Origin: Adiantum capillus-veneris
Lineage: Eukaryota > Streptophyta > Polypodiopsida > Polypodiales > Pteridaceae
Assembly (NCBI GenBank): GCA_014529385.2
Contig: CM043964.1
Span: forward strand, 7,721,997 to 7,756,496
Direction: 5' to 3'
DNA length: 34,500 nucleotides
Positions 1-9,959 of the stretch are shown piece by piece. Every line of letters starts with the position of its first letter. Position 1 is the first letter of the stretch. The notes beneath the pieces are model-generated. The model did not search any database. It was not told where the DNA came from and was given only the letters and a program-made list of their open reading frames with translations. The position numbers were made by a program, and so were the translations under genes.

Positions 1-1139
1 ATCATGCATACATTTCCACTAGCCTTTGCTTGCCTAGGCCTCGCATACTAGCTTTAACACTTGGACCCACACCTGTAGGCACCCTTTACTCTTCTTGGCA
101 CCATTTTTAGCTCCGACCAACTTTGCATGCACCAACATTTGAGAGGTGGAACTTTCTTGAATGAGGGTATGGCTTTAAAAACTTCAACAAAATAACGAAG
201 AACGACTAATGAAGAGAAGGGTTGGAAGCTCGTATAGAGTCTCACCTTGTTCAACTATAGTCCAAGGGTGAAGAATGACTAGTGAGGATAAGATTTGGAA
301 GCTCATATAGTCTCACCTTGTTCATTGGTGAGGCTAATGCTCAATGAAGAATGACTAGTGAAGAGAACAGTTGGAAGCTCATATAGAGTCTCACCATGTT
401 GTGTTCAGCTAAGAAGAGTTGTAGAAGGTGGAAAAGTGAAAATCCTACCATGCATGTAGCAAGCGTGACATGCACCATGAGCGATATTATTTCTCTCTTG
501 ATCTATGTTGTTTGTTACTTTTTTTCTCAACTTTCAAGAGTGATCAGCATGAGACATGATTTATTTGTAAGTTTTAAAGTATATGATTTTTTAATGCTTT
601 ATGCTCATACAAATTTGAAAGCTTTAATAATTATTTTTTCCTCTAGCTCTACTTGTTTGTTCTTGGTAAAATAGTATTTAAGCAGTGCCAAATTTCTTCG
701 TGAATTCATAGTATATCTTTATTTTCCATAGAGCTTACATATAGTAGAGAATAGAGTTTATATCCTTCATAAAATGATGACTTTTTCCTATCCAATCCAA
801 AGTTTAGAGAACCAAAAAGGATCTGTGGCAAGAGTCTTTTGAAGGTGTATTTTAAAGAGTAACATAGGGTGCTCTTAGACAACTATCATTTGGTTAGACA
901 ATGGTTCAAAAACTTCCTTTCTATGGATCATTTGCACCATGATTTCCCTAAACAACAAAATATACGACCTTTTTTCATCTAAAATTGGGAAATTTGTGCC
1001 TTTGAAATTTGGCAAGGAACCCTATTAGTGGGAGGAGACAGACATTTTAGTTTGTGCTAATTTATGCACAATCCCATGAAAAATACAAAAGGAAAAAAAC
1101 TACAAAACATGTAAGTGTTTATATTAAGAAAAAAATATT
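1..1139. other. Unassigned AT-rich DNA
   Basis: Apart from the short repeat cluster at 198-403, I see no gene, RNA or recognisable transposon part here. The small open frames have no family features. Confidence 0.5.
198..403. repeat. Three imperfect direct repeats of about 55 bp
   Basis: Three diverged copies start near 198, 271 and 347. Each reads roughly GAAGAATGACTAGTGAAG and continues through TTGGAAGCTC and TCTCACC. The spacing is about 73-76 bp. The function is unknown; the cluster may be the remains of a tandem array in a repeat leader or LTR. Confidence 0.7.
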
Positions 1140-1218
1140 TGGTTTTTTTTATTCTTTTTTTTGTCATACTCACAATTGTGAGTTGAGAGAATTTTTATTA
1201 ACCCTATAAGAATACAAC

Positions 1219-1246
1219 AGCCCTCAAGCACTACATGTGCCTTGAG
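1219..1246 (-). other. Hairpin in the LINE 3' UTR
   Basis: CCCTCAAG and CTTGAGGG form an 8-bp stem with a further inner CAC/GTG pairing. It lies shortly before the A-rich tail. 3' stem-loops in some LINEs are recognised by the cognate reverse transcriptase; that role is inferred here. Confidence 0.45.
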
Positions 1247-1504
1247 GGGATAGGGTTCCATTAGAGACTTGTACACAGAGAAAACCTACTAGTTGTGTTA
1301 CTCCTATCCTCTTGGGTGTTCTAAACAGCTCAAAGCATGCATCCATCCTTCATATTTGTCAACTACCCCTCTTCTTGCTCCTACCATGTGAATGATATCA
1401 GTGCTTAATCGCATAATATCATCCAAAGAGAGCTACCTCCAGTTTGCCCTCAAAGAGTCGAAGGTTCGTGGACTTCCATACTTGGTTCAAGTAGTGGAAT
1501 TGGA

Positions 1505-1993
1505 TCATTTGAGTGCATACCATAATGGCCTAGCTCTTTGGATATCATGCCCTCCCAAGATCAAGTCATCCGTAAAACAAGTGATCTTGCAAGTCCTCCT
1601 TACCCACTTGCACTCTCTGGCGGCTAGTCCCCGCGAAGTAGGGCACTTACGGGGGCACTTGCAAAATAGATGAAGGGGGTCTTCCAAGGCTAACTTGTAG
1701 CCTAGTCTTCCAAGGGGGTCAATAATCCCAATTTTGTCATGATTCTTAGGTCTTGCTACCCATTCCCATCTCCCCCATTGATAAGGGGTTGTGTCTTTCA
1801 TGTTGCTTTTCCATAAAAATTGCTTAATAGGCTTCAATAATTCTTTCCAATTGGATTTGGTCATTTTTAGCAACAGCGATACAAATGAAATGTACGGTAT
1901 CATGAAAGCATCGATCACCATGACTCTACTGTGGAAGGGGAGGAGCACAAACCTCCATCTTCTTATTTTGTTGTTAACTTTAGTCTTATGAAA
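1505..1993 (-). pseudogene. LINE reverse transcriptase, C-terminal remnant
   Basis: The remnant reads through KVNNKIRRW, then SRVMVIDAFMIPYISF, then KQFLWKSN, then WEWVARPKNHDKIGIIDP. This order matches the thumb and post-RT segment of plant L1-type LINEs: the 'KL..W....LS..GR..L...V' stretch, an 'F.W' motif, then 'W..V..PK..GGLGI.D'. The GGLG-like motif is altered to DKIG, and the expected CCHC/zf-RVT end is only partly visible. The catalytic RT domain lies upstream and is absent. The fragment ends at TAA near 1505 and cannot encode an active enzyme. Confidence 0.65.
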
Positions 1994-2559
1994 GGAACTA
2001 AGACACATTGTACTATGCAAAATGAATATGGTGATATTGTTGCTTTAGAAGCTTGAACCATAACAACAATGCCTATTTTTTACCTTTACCAAAATGTAAT
2101 GATGTGGGACAGGAGACCCATGTGGACTATATGTTGAAGGTGACACAAAATCAAGTTGAGGGTGGATCATGATTAGTTGCTTCATTAAGGATGGTGAGTC
2201 TTTTTTAAAATTTCATGAATTGAGTGTCTTCAAAAGAATTAAAAAATATTTTTAGATACTTACATGTTGTTAAGTATAAAATTGAAGGGTTGTGAAATGG
2301 TTTACTCATTATTGAGAAAATAATTAGTCTCTATGTGGAAGGAAACTATAGAAGAAAACCAGAAAGAAAGAAAGATGGAATGTTTCTTTGTGTGAAGAGG
2401 TAGATAATTTTTCACAAATATTATGTTTGAATATCAATCAAGGCATTATAAGAAAGTCTTTGTGTACTGTTTTGTAATGTCTTTTGTAGGGATTTCAAAG
2501 CTCAATTTGAATCTTGCAGATAGATTCATCTTTTGGTGCATTGTTATCAAGTGGCAACA

Positions 2560-2991
2560 TGAACTGATGATGGAGCAAAAGACACCATACACACACTCAC
2601 ACACCTTAATACAACACAAGGAGTTCCCTTACTTTCCTCACCTCACATATAGCCACTTAAGAGTTCAATGAAAATCCCTCCCTCCCAAACTCAATTCAAT
2701 CTCCAAACGTCTCAAACTACAAGCCCTTGCCTACCCACAGACATTATGTAGTGAGTCGAGTTGATCAAGGCTTGGAATCACACTTGATGGCTACCAAGAG
2801 ACACAAGAAAGACCATCAAAAACTTAAAAAGTCCAGCCACAAAAGGCCTCTCTCAAACCATTGGAAAATCTTCACCAAACTCCACAACACTCTTTGGTGT
2901 TGCCTCAACCCTAATGGCTCCGCTACAGGGTCAAATAGTCTTGCCAAAATCCATACCTTCCTCCCTCAATTCCTTGCACACACACATCCGC
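2560..2991. repeat. LTR-like internal repeat of X (left X, first copy)
   Basis: This segment starts near TGATGGAG and resembles 3849-4258 within the same copy of X. Both share CTCACACACC, ACACAACACAAG, CAAACTCAATTCA, CTACAAGCCCTTGCC and GATCAAGGCTTGGAATCACA in the same order. The pair flanks a degenerate gag remnant, as LTRs would. The equivalent pair in right X is 15870-16301 and about 17492-17930. Divergence is high, so this is an old element. Confidence 0.6.
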
Positions 2992-3389
2992 ATACTCACA
3001 TATTTTGTCCACTGCCTCCTCAATTTAGCATTTAAAACCACCGACTGACCAAAAGATATATTAGCCTTTTGATTTCATATGTCATTACCAATATTATAGT
3101 CTTCAACACCTTGCCCAAGAGGTTAAGTCCATTGGACCTATTTTTCTTCATCGCCACCTCTTGCTACTCTCTGGTTGATCCTCTACTTTAGCTTTCCCCT
3201 TATTTTCTCTTGTTTTCCTCTCTTCTTTTGTCTCTTTTTCTTTATCATGTTTGGCTCTCTTATTGGCCAAGACATCCACATATCTTGTTGCTAAAGGGTA
3301 ATGATGTTGATAGCCCTACCTTCTCCATTTGCAGGAAATGGTTGAGGTTTTTGTTGATGCGGTGGTGCTTCTAGTTCCCGCTCTTGATG

Positions 3390-3791
3390 ATTTTCATCCC
3401 CTCTTCCTTGATTGCATCCATATAAAGGATACATCCCTCATCTCTCTTTGTAGGACAATCAGGGGTGTAGTGACCCTCTTCACCCCAGAATTGTAGCATC
3501 TTCCATGTAGCCTTCATCCTTTGCCTCTCCTAGCTGGTTTCTCTTCACTTTGACTTGTATCCATTATGTTAATCCTCAACTCTTGTAGTAGTTGATTGGA
3601 AAGATCATGCAAAGCCCTTGTTGTAATGGGATCGGGACCTTGAACCACTTGCTCCACTTTTGTAGCTGCCTGGCAAGATCATGCAAAGCCCTTGCTATTA
3701 CGAGATTAGGACCTTGAACCATTTGCTCGATTCTATCATCCACTACCATGGGAACCATTGGTTGCACTACCATTGGCTCAACATGTGTCAT
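3390..3791 (-). pseudogene. Degenerate retroelement gag remnant (left X)
   Basis: On the minus strand a zinc-knuckle-like stretch, QFWGEEGHYTPDCP, is at 3452-3496. It keeps the G..GH....C part of a CCHC knuckle but has lost the first cysteines. Upstream is a 71-codon frame from 3791 rich in Met, Val and Pro, interrupted by a 74-bp tandem duplication (units at 3598 and 3672, both containing AAGATCATGCAAAGCCCTTG). Seventy-four is not a multiple of three, so the duplication shifts the frame. This looks like the gag of an old non-autonomous LTR element inside X. It is not functional. Confidence 0.5.
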
Positions 3792-3848
3792 ACCTTGCTC
3801 CCAGATTCATTTGATCTTTTTTAGCTTGGCCATGGCAATTTCCATTGC

Positions 3849-4258
3849 CTCACACACCCTCACACCTTAACACAACACAAGAAAATTCCCTTACTTTCCC
3901 CATCTCACACACAACCACTAAAGTGCTCAATGAAAATCCTCCCCCCAAACTCAATTCAGGCTCCAAACATCTCAAACTACAAGCCCTTGCCTACCCATAG
4001 TCATTACATAGGGAGTCAAGGTGATCAAGGCTTGGAATCACACTTGATGGATACCAAAATACCCAAGAAATACCATTAAAAAACTTGAAAAATCTAGCCA
4101 CAAAATGCCTCTCTCAAACCATTGCAAAAGGTTCTCCAACCTCCAGTCCGTTGTGGACTCTTTGGTGTAGCCTCAACCCTAACGGCACCGATATAGGATC
4201 AATTATTCTTATATAAAGTTGCACCTTTTTCCCTCCATTCCTCACACACACACATCCA
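3849..4258. repeat. LTR-like internal repeat of X (left X, second copy, 5' end deleted)
   Basis: This is the partner of 2560-2991. Its start is missing because left X lacks 374 bp present in right X at 17158-17531. The left junction reads TTGC|CTCACACACC. Confidence 0.6.
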
Positions 4259-5290
4259 TGGAGAACTCAAAACTTCCATAGACTCTCCCAAGTGCAAAAT
4301 TGATGAGAAGAAATCCTCATTCACTCCTCCACGCCCTCAAAAATAGGACTCGATTGCATAGGACTACCAATAGAAACCCTGCTTTCTCCTAAACACACAA
4401 AGAGATGAAAGTTCTTATATTGGATTGCCCACACACTCCCTCAACTTGGAAACTCGTGGAATCATGAGAGATGTTGCAAAAATATGACTTTTCACACGTT
4501 TTTGACCCATTTTTTAACCTTTTTATGCCATTTTTGGCTAGTTTTGACCTCTTGATAGGCATTTTTGGTGGGGAAAATTCCTAACGGACTTCAAATTCCA
4601 AAAACACTTGTAGGATTAATCCTTGATACTAAAACTTGTAGGCTTAATCCTTGATACTCAAGCTTCCTGGCCACATACCAAAATTTGATTTTTGACCACT
4701 TCTACATCAATCTACACATCATTGCATATTGGGCACTGAAAATAGATAGTTATCACACGTATCAAACTTCTAGGGGAAGATGAGCATACCCACACTTTCC
4801 ACTTGCATTATTTACATTATAGAAAACTGAAGAGGATACCCTAGATCCAAAAAATTCGGCTTTGCACCACATCCAAGGCCTTGATACCCTGTTCGGGTAT
4901 GTACATGTGCATGATTGCTGCTAAGATGCAAGCATCACTATCTACAATGCATACATTGTCCACCGTAGTTGAAACCCAATAGTACATTTTCAAAGATTCC
5001 AAATGCATGTGTTTACATTTATTTGTACACATGTTGATGCAAGTATTTACATATATTTGTACACATGTTCATGCATGTATTTACATATATTTGTACACAT
5101 GTCCATGCATATACACACTACTTTGTTAACACCAAAACTTGTCTATCAACGAGTAACAAGTACCATACCACATCAAAAGAATTTTCTCTTCAATGACATG
5201 CCATTGAAGGTGATTTATCTAAAGATATGTGTGATTTTTTTATTGTACTGATAAATTCTAATATATATCTTTTCATTAGTTAGGGTATGA
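4259..5290. other. Remainder of X before the solo LTR
   Basis: No gene is visible. This stretch has a 28-bp tandem duplication near 4620-4650 (left copy only) and a short tandem region near 5020-5110 built on repeated ATTTGTACACATG and ATGCATGTATTTACATATA units. Small open frames over those units are repeat translations, not genes. Confidence 0.6.
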
Positions 5291-5557
5291 GACCTTGTTA
5301 AGTATGGAGCCTGATTTACCCTTGTAATTTTCTGTGGTAAAAGCGCACATTTGTAAAGCCCCCATTATGAGGAGAAGCCATTGTGCGTGAAGGAAAATCA
5401 CTCACCGAAAACCAAAATTTTCACGGACAAGAATCATGGGCAACTTTAAAGGCCTCGGGGGCGGAGGCCCTCGAGACTTTTTTTTTGCCGGAATATTATG
5501 GCCGGACGGCGGCCGGAAAGTGGTCGGAAAACAACCGGTCGGTTGGCCGGTGGCCGG

Positions 5558-5641
5558 TAGTCAATGGCCGATGGCCGGTGGTCGGTAGTCAATGGCCGGT
5601 GGCCGGTGGTCGGAAGTCAATGGCCGGTGGCCGGTGGCCGA
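5558..5641 (+). repeat. 28-bp GC-rich tandem repeat in the solo LTR
   Basis: Three 28-bp units start at 5558, 5586 and 5614 (TAGTCAATGGCCG and variants), each rich in GGCCGG. They lie about 130-215 bp upstream of the TATA box, where LTR enhancers often sit. The open frames across them are repeat artefacts. Confidence 0.75.
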
Positions 5642-5770
5642 ATTCAAAAGCGGACTTGTCTTCTCAAGGGCGGCCACACATGGGCGGATTGGAGGGTCCG
5701 ATTTGGACTTATTCGCACAAGGGCGGCTACACATGGCTGTCTCTCATAAGAGAGGGCAGCCCTTTTGGCC

Positions 5771-5780
5771 TATAAAAGGA
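5771..5780 (+). promoter_or_regulatory. TATA box of the solo LTR
   Basis: TATAAAAGGA sits mid-LTR after an upstream GC-rich repeat. It would direct transcription rightward into X, with a start about 25-35 bp downstream. Current activity is unknown. Confidence 0.6.
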
Positions 5781-5977
5781 GGCCATTTCTACACACATTT
5801 CATAGTGTGAAGTTGATGTAACAAGGTGAGTGTGAGGTGGTGAGAGTGAAGCAAGGCGGGAGCTCCATTAAGGGTATAATCCCTTTGTAAACTACTTCTT
5901 GTTTTGAAGTACTAAAGCCATTGAGTGGCTGCTTTCCCGTGGACGTAGCCCACATTGAGTGAACCACGTATATCGTG

Positions 5978-5980
<3 letters not shown>

Positions 5981-6043
<63 letters not shown>
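5981..6043. repeat. CT microsatellite
   Basis: About 30 CT dinucleotides in the R/U5 part of the solo LTR. Confidence 0.95.
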
Positions 6044-6046
<3 letters not shown>

Positions 6047-6135
6047 CTATAATCTCGTGTATATAAATCTGTCTCTCTCCATTAAGTAATCTACTCAATT
6101 ATCTATTTAGCTACGTCTTATTTCCTAACAGACCT

Positions 6136-6649
6136 TGCGTGCCTTGTCATCATCATGTGAAGAAGACTATCATGAGGATTTGCAAAAAAGAACCAAAGAA
6201 CAGAACGTAATAATTATTTCTCTATTAAAATTTTAAAGAAATATGATTTTACTTTTAGGAATTGCAATAAATTAGTTCTCTATTGAAATTTTAAAGAAAT
6301 TTGATTTTACTTTTAGGAATTTCCATAATGTGAAAATTTCTAGTTTAAATTATTTAAGGAATAAATATGTAGTTTATGCATGACATCTGTCTACTTCGCA
6401 AATTAGTGAGAAGCTCAGACAATCTCTCGTTGCTAAGCATGTAAAGCAATCCTCCAAAAAGATCAAATAAAAGATAAAGGTAGCATTGAAAAGTGATTTT
6501 CATCTGTGAGAACTAATCCAAATTTTAGAGTACTAAGCCTTCTTTCTTCAATTGTTTAGGATATGCAAGGTATTGGAGGTGACACATCCAATGTGTATGT
6601 TCTGAATACAAAAATTGATGAAGTAAAAATTAATGTTTTGATATTGTAT
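6136..6649. other. Right end of left X, no gene
   Basis: AT-rich DNA matching 18943-19456. It contains a short internal duplication of a TTTTAAAGAAATTTGATTTTAC-like unit (near 6228 and 6288). No coding signal was seen. Confidence 0.7.
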
Positions 6650-6661
6650 AAAAATTAATGT
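6649..6661. other. Rearrangement junction X / gypsy with 13-bp templated repeat
   Basis: The 13-mer TAAAAATTAATGT occurs at 6624-6636 inside X and again at 6649-6661, exactly where homology to right X stops and gypsy pol sequence begins. Right X instead continues with TTTTTGTTG after the last shared base (19456). A short copy of nearby sequence at a breakpoint is typical of template-switch or microhomology-mediated end joining. Confidence 0.6.
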
Positions 6662-7337
6662 GTAAGCAATAGGGTTCGCATTCCTTGATTAATTTTCGAG
6701 CTATATCTTTTCGCAGCTCTTTGGGTGGAAAACCATTAACTAAGAAGTTAACAATCTTTTCACTCCATTCAAGCATTGTCTCAACAATGAACAAAGGAGT
6801 ATCAGGCAATTCATCATCAACCCCCGTAGGAGCTTCGCCATTAGGGATACGAGATAAATGATCCGCCATGACATGTTTCCTCCCAGGCCTCACAACAACG
6901 GTGAAGTCAAACTCAAGAATAATCAACAACCATCGTGTAATTTGACCTGTGGAACACGGCTTGTTTACCAAATATAGCAATGCTTGATGATCAACATAAA
7001 ACACAAACTTGGTAGCAAGAAGGTAATAGCGAAATTTCTTTACTACGTAAATCATAGCTAGACCTTCGCGCTCTGTAGTAGTGTAGTTCATCTCGGCATC
7101 ATTTAATTGGCGACTTGCAAAGCTAATAGGGTAGTCCAATTTATGTTCTCCTGGTTGAGTTAGAATACACCCAATAGCAAAATTTGATGCATCAATATGC
7201 ACATGAAAAGGTACATTCCAATCGGGTGTTCGCAGGATTGGAGCACTTGTTAGGGCCTTCTTTAATAACTCATAAGATTGATGACATTCTTCCGTCCAGT
7301 GAAACTCGATAAGAAGCTTGTACAATGGACGCGCTAT
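6662..7337 (-). pseudogene. RNase H and truncated linker of the gypsy polyprotein
   Basis: After the TAG the frame reads IARPLYKLL, the usual RT-RH bridge, then FHWTEECHQSYELLKKAL. The RNase H core follows: HVHIDASNFAIGCILTQ (first Asp), ERE (Glu), YVDHQAL (second Asp) and VMADHLSR at the C-terminus. Next comes a linker (KIVNFLVNGFPP..KDIARKLIKECEPYCL) that in relatives leads into the HHCC integrase zinc finger. The gypsy sequence stops at about 6662. The final codons to the stop at 6630 come from repeat X and the junction filler. Confidence 0.9.
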
Positions 7338-9279
7338 CTAGGCAAAGTTTAAAGTAAACCTTCGATAATAACCAACATGGCCCATAAATCTTTGAACTCC
7401 TTTATAGTTCGTAGGTGGTGGCAAATCGGCAATGGCTTTAATCTTACCCTCATCTGTGGATATCCCGTTCTTGGACACTATATGCCCTAGAATGACTCCA
7501 TGCTTAACCCAAAATTGGCATTTGAAAGGGTTCAATGAGATGCGATAAAATCTGCACCTTTCAAATATTTTTCGTAGATATAACAAATGCTTCTCCCAAG
7601 AAGAATAAACACAAAGGTCGTCTAGGAAAGCTTCACAAAACTCCCTTAGAAATTCTTTAAACGCAATGTTTATTAATCGTTGGAATGTAGCAGGGGCATT
7701 TGTTAAGCCAAAAGCCATAACACAAAATGCAAACACTCCAAACTCTGTGATAAAAACAGTTTTAGCTTGGTCCTCTAATGCAATTGTGATTTGATTGTAA
7801 CCAGAGTACCCATCTAAAAAGCTATAAGCTTCCTTGCCCGCAACTCTTTCAAGCACATGTTCTGAATATGGTAAGGGATAATGATCTCTCCTAGTGGCTG
7901 CATTAACTTTCTTGAGGTCCACGCACACTCTTAGTTTCCCATTCTTTTTTGGCACAATGACTATTGGAGAAACCCATTCTGAGTGCTCAATAGGGTATAT
8001 GAATCCACATTGGATAAGTTTTTCAATCTCCTCTTGTACAATTTTGGCGTACTTAGGATTCATTGGATAGGGTCGTTGCTGGACGGGTTTAGCAGTGTTG
8101 ATCATGGGAATTGTATGTTGCACCACAGAAGGTGGAACGCCCTTCATGTCATGATATGTCCAAGCAAAGATATCCTTGTATTCCTTGAGGAGCTCCTTAA
8201 GTACAGCCTCTTCAGTTTCGGTAAGGTCTTGAGCAATAAAGACTGGTTTAGACTCCTCACCTGGTTCTGCTAATTCTATCTCTTTAACTACCGCTGGACC
8301 ATCATAGACTCCACTGCTTCCATTGGTAGGTATTCGTTGGGCTTTGGCATACACAACCTTTCGCTCCCCCGTGGTATAAGATTTAAAATGTTCAGGAGCC
8401 GTAAGTAAGTCAGCAGGCTCTTGTGCTAACAGGGACCTTTCTTTTAGTTCTGCCTCCTTTTGTTGTTGAGCTAACTCTCGGTTTTGACGTCTTCTTATAG
8501 CTCGACTCAATTTCGGCTCTGTAACCTCCAATTGAGCGAGGTCAATGGGTCGCGGGCTGCACCACATGACACTCTGGAGATGTTCACCCCAATTGTCTAC
8601 TAGCTTTTCATGAGCATCACATGCCCCTAGATAGCTAAGCCATTCTGCAGTAGATCTTTCCTTGTTTATCCTAGCTCTCACATTTTCTCGATATCGTCGT
8701 CTCTTATATGACCTTTGTTTCTTGTTAAGGTTTTGATTTTGGTAAATGTTTGAACTCGATTCGCCTGATAAGTCTTCGCTTGTATCTTCTTCACTCTCAT
8801 ATGAATTACCATAGATGGTCGTACTAGGCCTTGAGTGTTCAGTTTCTATACTTGGTTCACTCGATGTTTCCTCAGGTTTTGAATCCATTTCTTTCTGAGA
8901 TTCCATTTCCGATGTGTAATGGCCTAAAGCCTTTGAGGAATCATCGGTTTCACTCTCAGGTAGGTGTGCCTCTTTCTTATCGTCGGATGTTACATGCGCT
9001 ACACCTAACATGTTTACTAGTGCAATGTGTGGTATCTCTTCCCCATCTGGTGTTACCCAGGTTGTTCCTCTAGCTCCCCATGTATGTATAGTTGCCGCTA
9101 GGTGTACCCAATCGACATTGTCTGACTTAGCCATTCCGGGTAGGATATCCATATAAGGAGAGTTCTCCCCAATATCCGTGTCTTCGTTACATGTGTAACA
9201 ATACTGTAATGGAGCTGAGTGAATTGTTGTGTCTGATCGATTATCAATGATGAATTTATTTCCTAGAGGATGCGTTCGA
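7338..9279 (-). pseudogene. Linker and reverse transcriptase of the gypsy polyprotein
   Basis: About 390 residues of charged linker (Ser/Glu-rich, then an RRRRYRENVRAR-like basic patch and an Ala/Glu/Gln-rich part) precede the RT domain at about 8110-7338. RT motifs in order: IEKLIQCGFIYP, WVSPIVIVPKKNGKLRVCVD, YPLPYSEHVL, YSFLDGYSGYNQI, FGLTNAPATFQRLIN, the catalytic FLDD (7629-7615), LGHIVSKNGI and RFMGHVGYYRRF. All polymerase aspartates look intact. A TAG at 7340-7338 ends this stretch, and the frame resumes unchanged in RNase H. Confidence 0.9.
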
Positions 9280-9959
9280 CCACTTAAAAGATCAACTCGA
9301 ATGACAGAGTCTTGGAACTGTAAGTAGACGTGGTTTTTGGACCAGTCATGCACCATTTTTGCTTCCCTCATGAATGGACGCCCTAAGATCATCTCAAATG
9401 ACATAGGATGCTTGGAAAAATTCATAACAATGAAAGTCTGCCTTACCTTGTGTCCCAAGACCTTGATTCTGAGATCCTTTAGCATTCCAATAGGCGTAAC
9501 AATAGATCCATTAGCCATTTTTACCACTACGCTTGTGGCTTCAAGGTGAGGTCGCCCCATAGACTCCCAACAACTCTTTGTCACCATGCTGACTCCTGCA
9601 CCACCGTCAAGGACCCCCTTTACAGTTAATCATTTAGTAGTGATTGGTAGAGTAGCATTAGATTCATCACCTTCAAAGTATTGCCCCAACTTGCTAACGG
9701 GTACTTCAATTACAAATTCATGTCCCGCTAGGTCAGATGGTGGTGCTAAATGTTCCTCATCATTCATTACCGAGTCAGGTTTGTTCATATGTGCAAAGTG
9801 TGGTAATCCGGCTTGTAATTCTCCATTGAGGAAGGCTTGAAGAGCTGAGACTAGCTCGGGGTCTTTATATAGTTTGGACATGATGGTGGTTCTAACTTCT
9901 GAAGACATGAAATCCATCAATTTGGCAACATTTAATGGCATCTTGTGGGACGTAGGACC
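9280..9959 (-). pseudogene. Aspartic protease of the gypsy polyprotein
   Basis: The reading frame continues from gag across the TAG at 9960. A further in-frame TGA at 9630-9632 lies just before the retropepsin core. The core has VLDGGAGVS (active-site Asp-Gly-Gly, a variant of DTG/DSG seen in plant gypsy elements), a flap region VKMANGS, and the C-terminal MILGRPFMREAK motif followed by VHDW. All are in the order expected for retropepsins. The enzyme would mature the polyprotein; with two stops upstream it would not be made at normal levels. Confidence 0.8.

Larger units (their letters stand above)
1140..1993 (-). mobile_element. 5'-truncated LINE fragment with 3' tail
   Basis: This is the 3' end of a non-LTR retrotransposon on the minus strand. 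It holds the C-terminal part of the reverse-transcriptase ORF, then a 3' UTR with a hairpin, then an A-rich tail (seen as T-runs at 1140-1162 on the plus strand). The 5' end stops abruptly where repeat X begins. That fits either normal 5' truncation during insertion or a later breakpoint. The A-rich tail supports retrotransposition, but I could not identify a target-site duplication. Confidence 0.6.
5296..6130 (+). mobile_element. Ty1/copia solo LTR (835 bp)
   Basis: The sequence starts TGTTAAG and ends CCTAACA, so it has TG...CA ends inside a 5-bp inverted repeat. It is flanked by the perfect 5-bp duplication GACCT (5291-5295, 6131-6135). Right X has a single uninterrupted GACCT at 18938-18942, the empty site. 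A TATAAAAGGA box lies at 5771-5780. The tail has the plant copia-type signature CCGTGGACGTAGCC...GAACCACGTA at about 5938-5970. There is no internal region, so this is a solo LTR left by LTR-LTR recombination. Copia assignment is from the LTR tail style only. Confidence 0.9.
1994..6649. repeat. Left copy of long direct repeat X
   Basis: This matches 15304-19456 base for base over long stretches. The copies differ by scattered substitutions, an 835-bp solo LTR in the left copy (5296-6130), a 374-bp gap in the left copy at 3848/3849, and a 28-bp tandem duplication near 4620-4650 in the left copy. Homology starts at GGAACTaAGACACATTG (right copy GGAACTcAGACACATTG) and ends at GATATTGTAT. X contains a decayed retroelement body with LTR-like pieces. 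It has no intact gene. Confidence 0.9.

Noticed and set aside
2423-3035. 82- and 102-codon frames identical in both X copies, as conserved genes
   Set aside because: The whole DNA block is identical, including non-coding parts, so the identity reflects duplication or conversion. Codon content is low-complexity and no motif is present.
5003-5140. MHVFTFICTH-type repeat protein (also at 18616-18843)
   Set aside because: It is a translation of short ATGCATGTATTTACATATA-type tandem DNA, present in both X copies without other coding signs.
5383-5810. Overlapping plus-strand frames rich in GRWPVVG repeats
   Set aside because: They are translations of the 28-bp GGCCGG repeat in the solo LTR in three frames.
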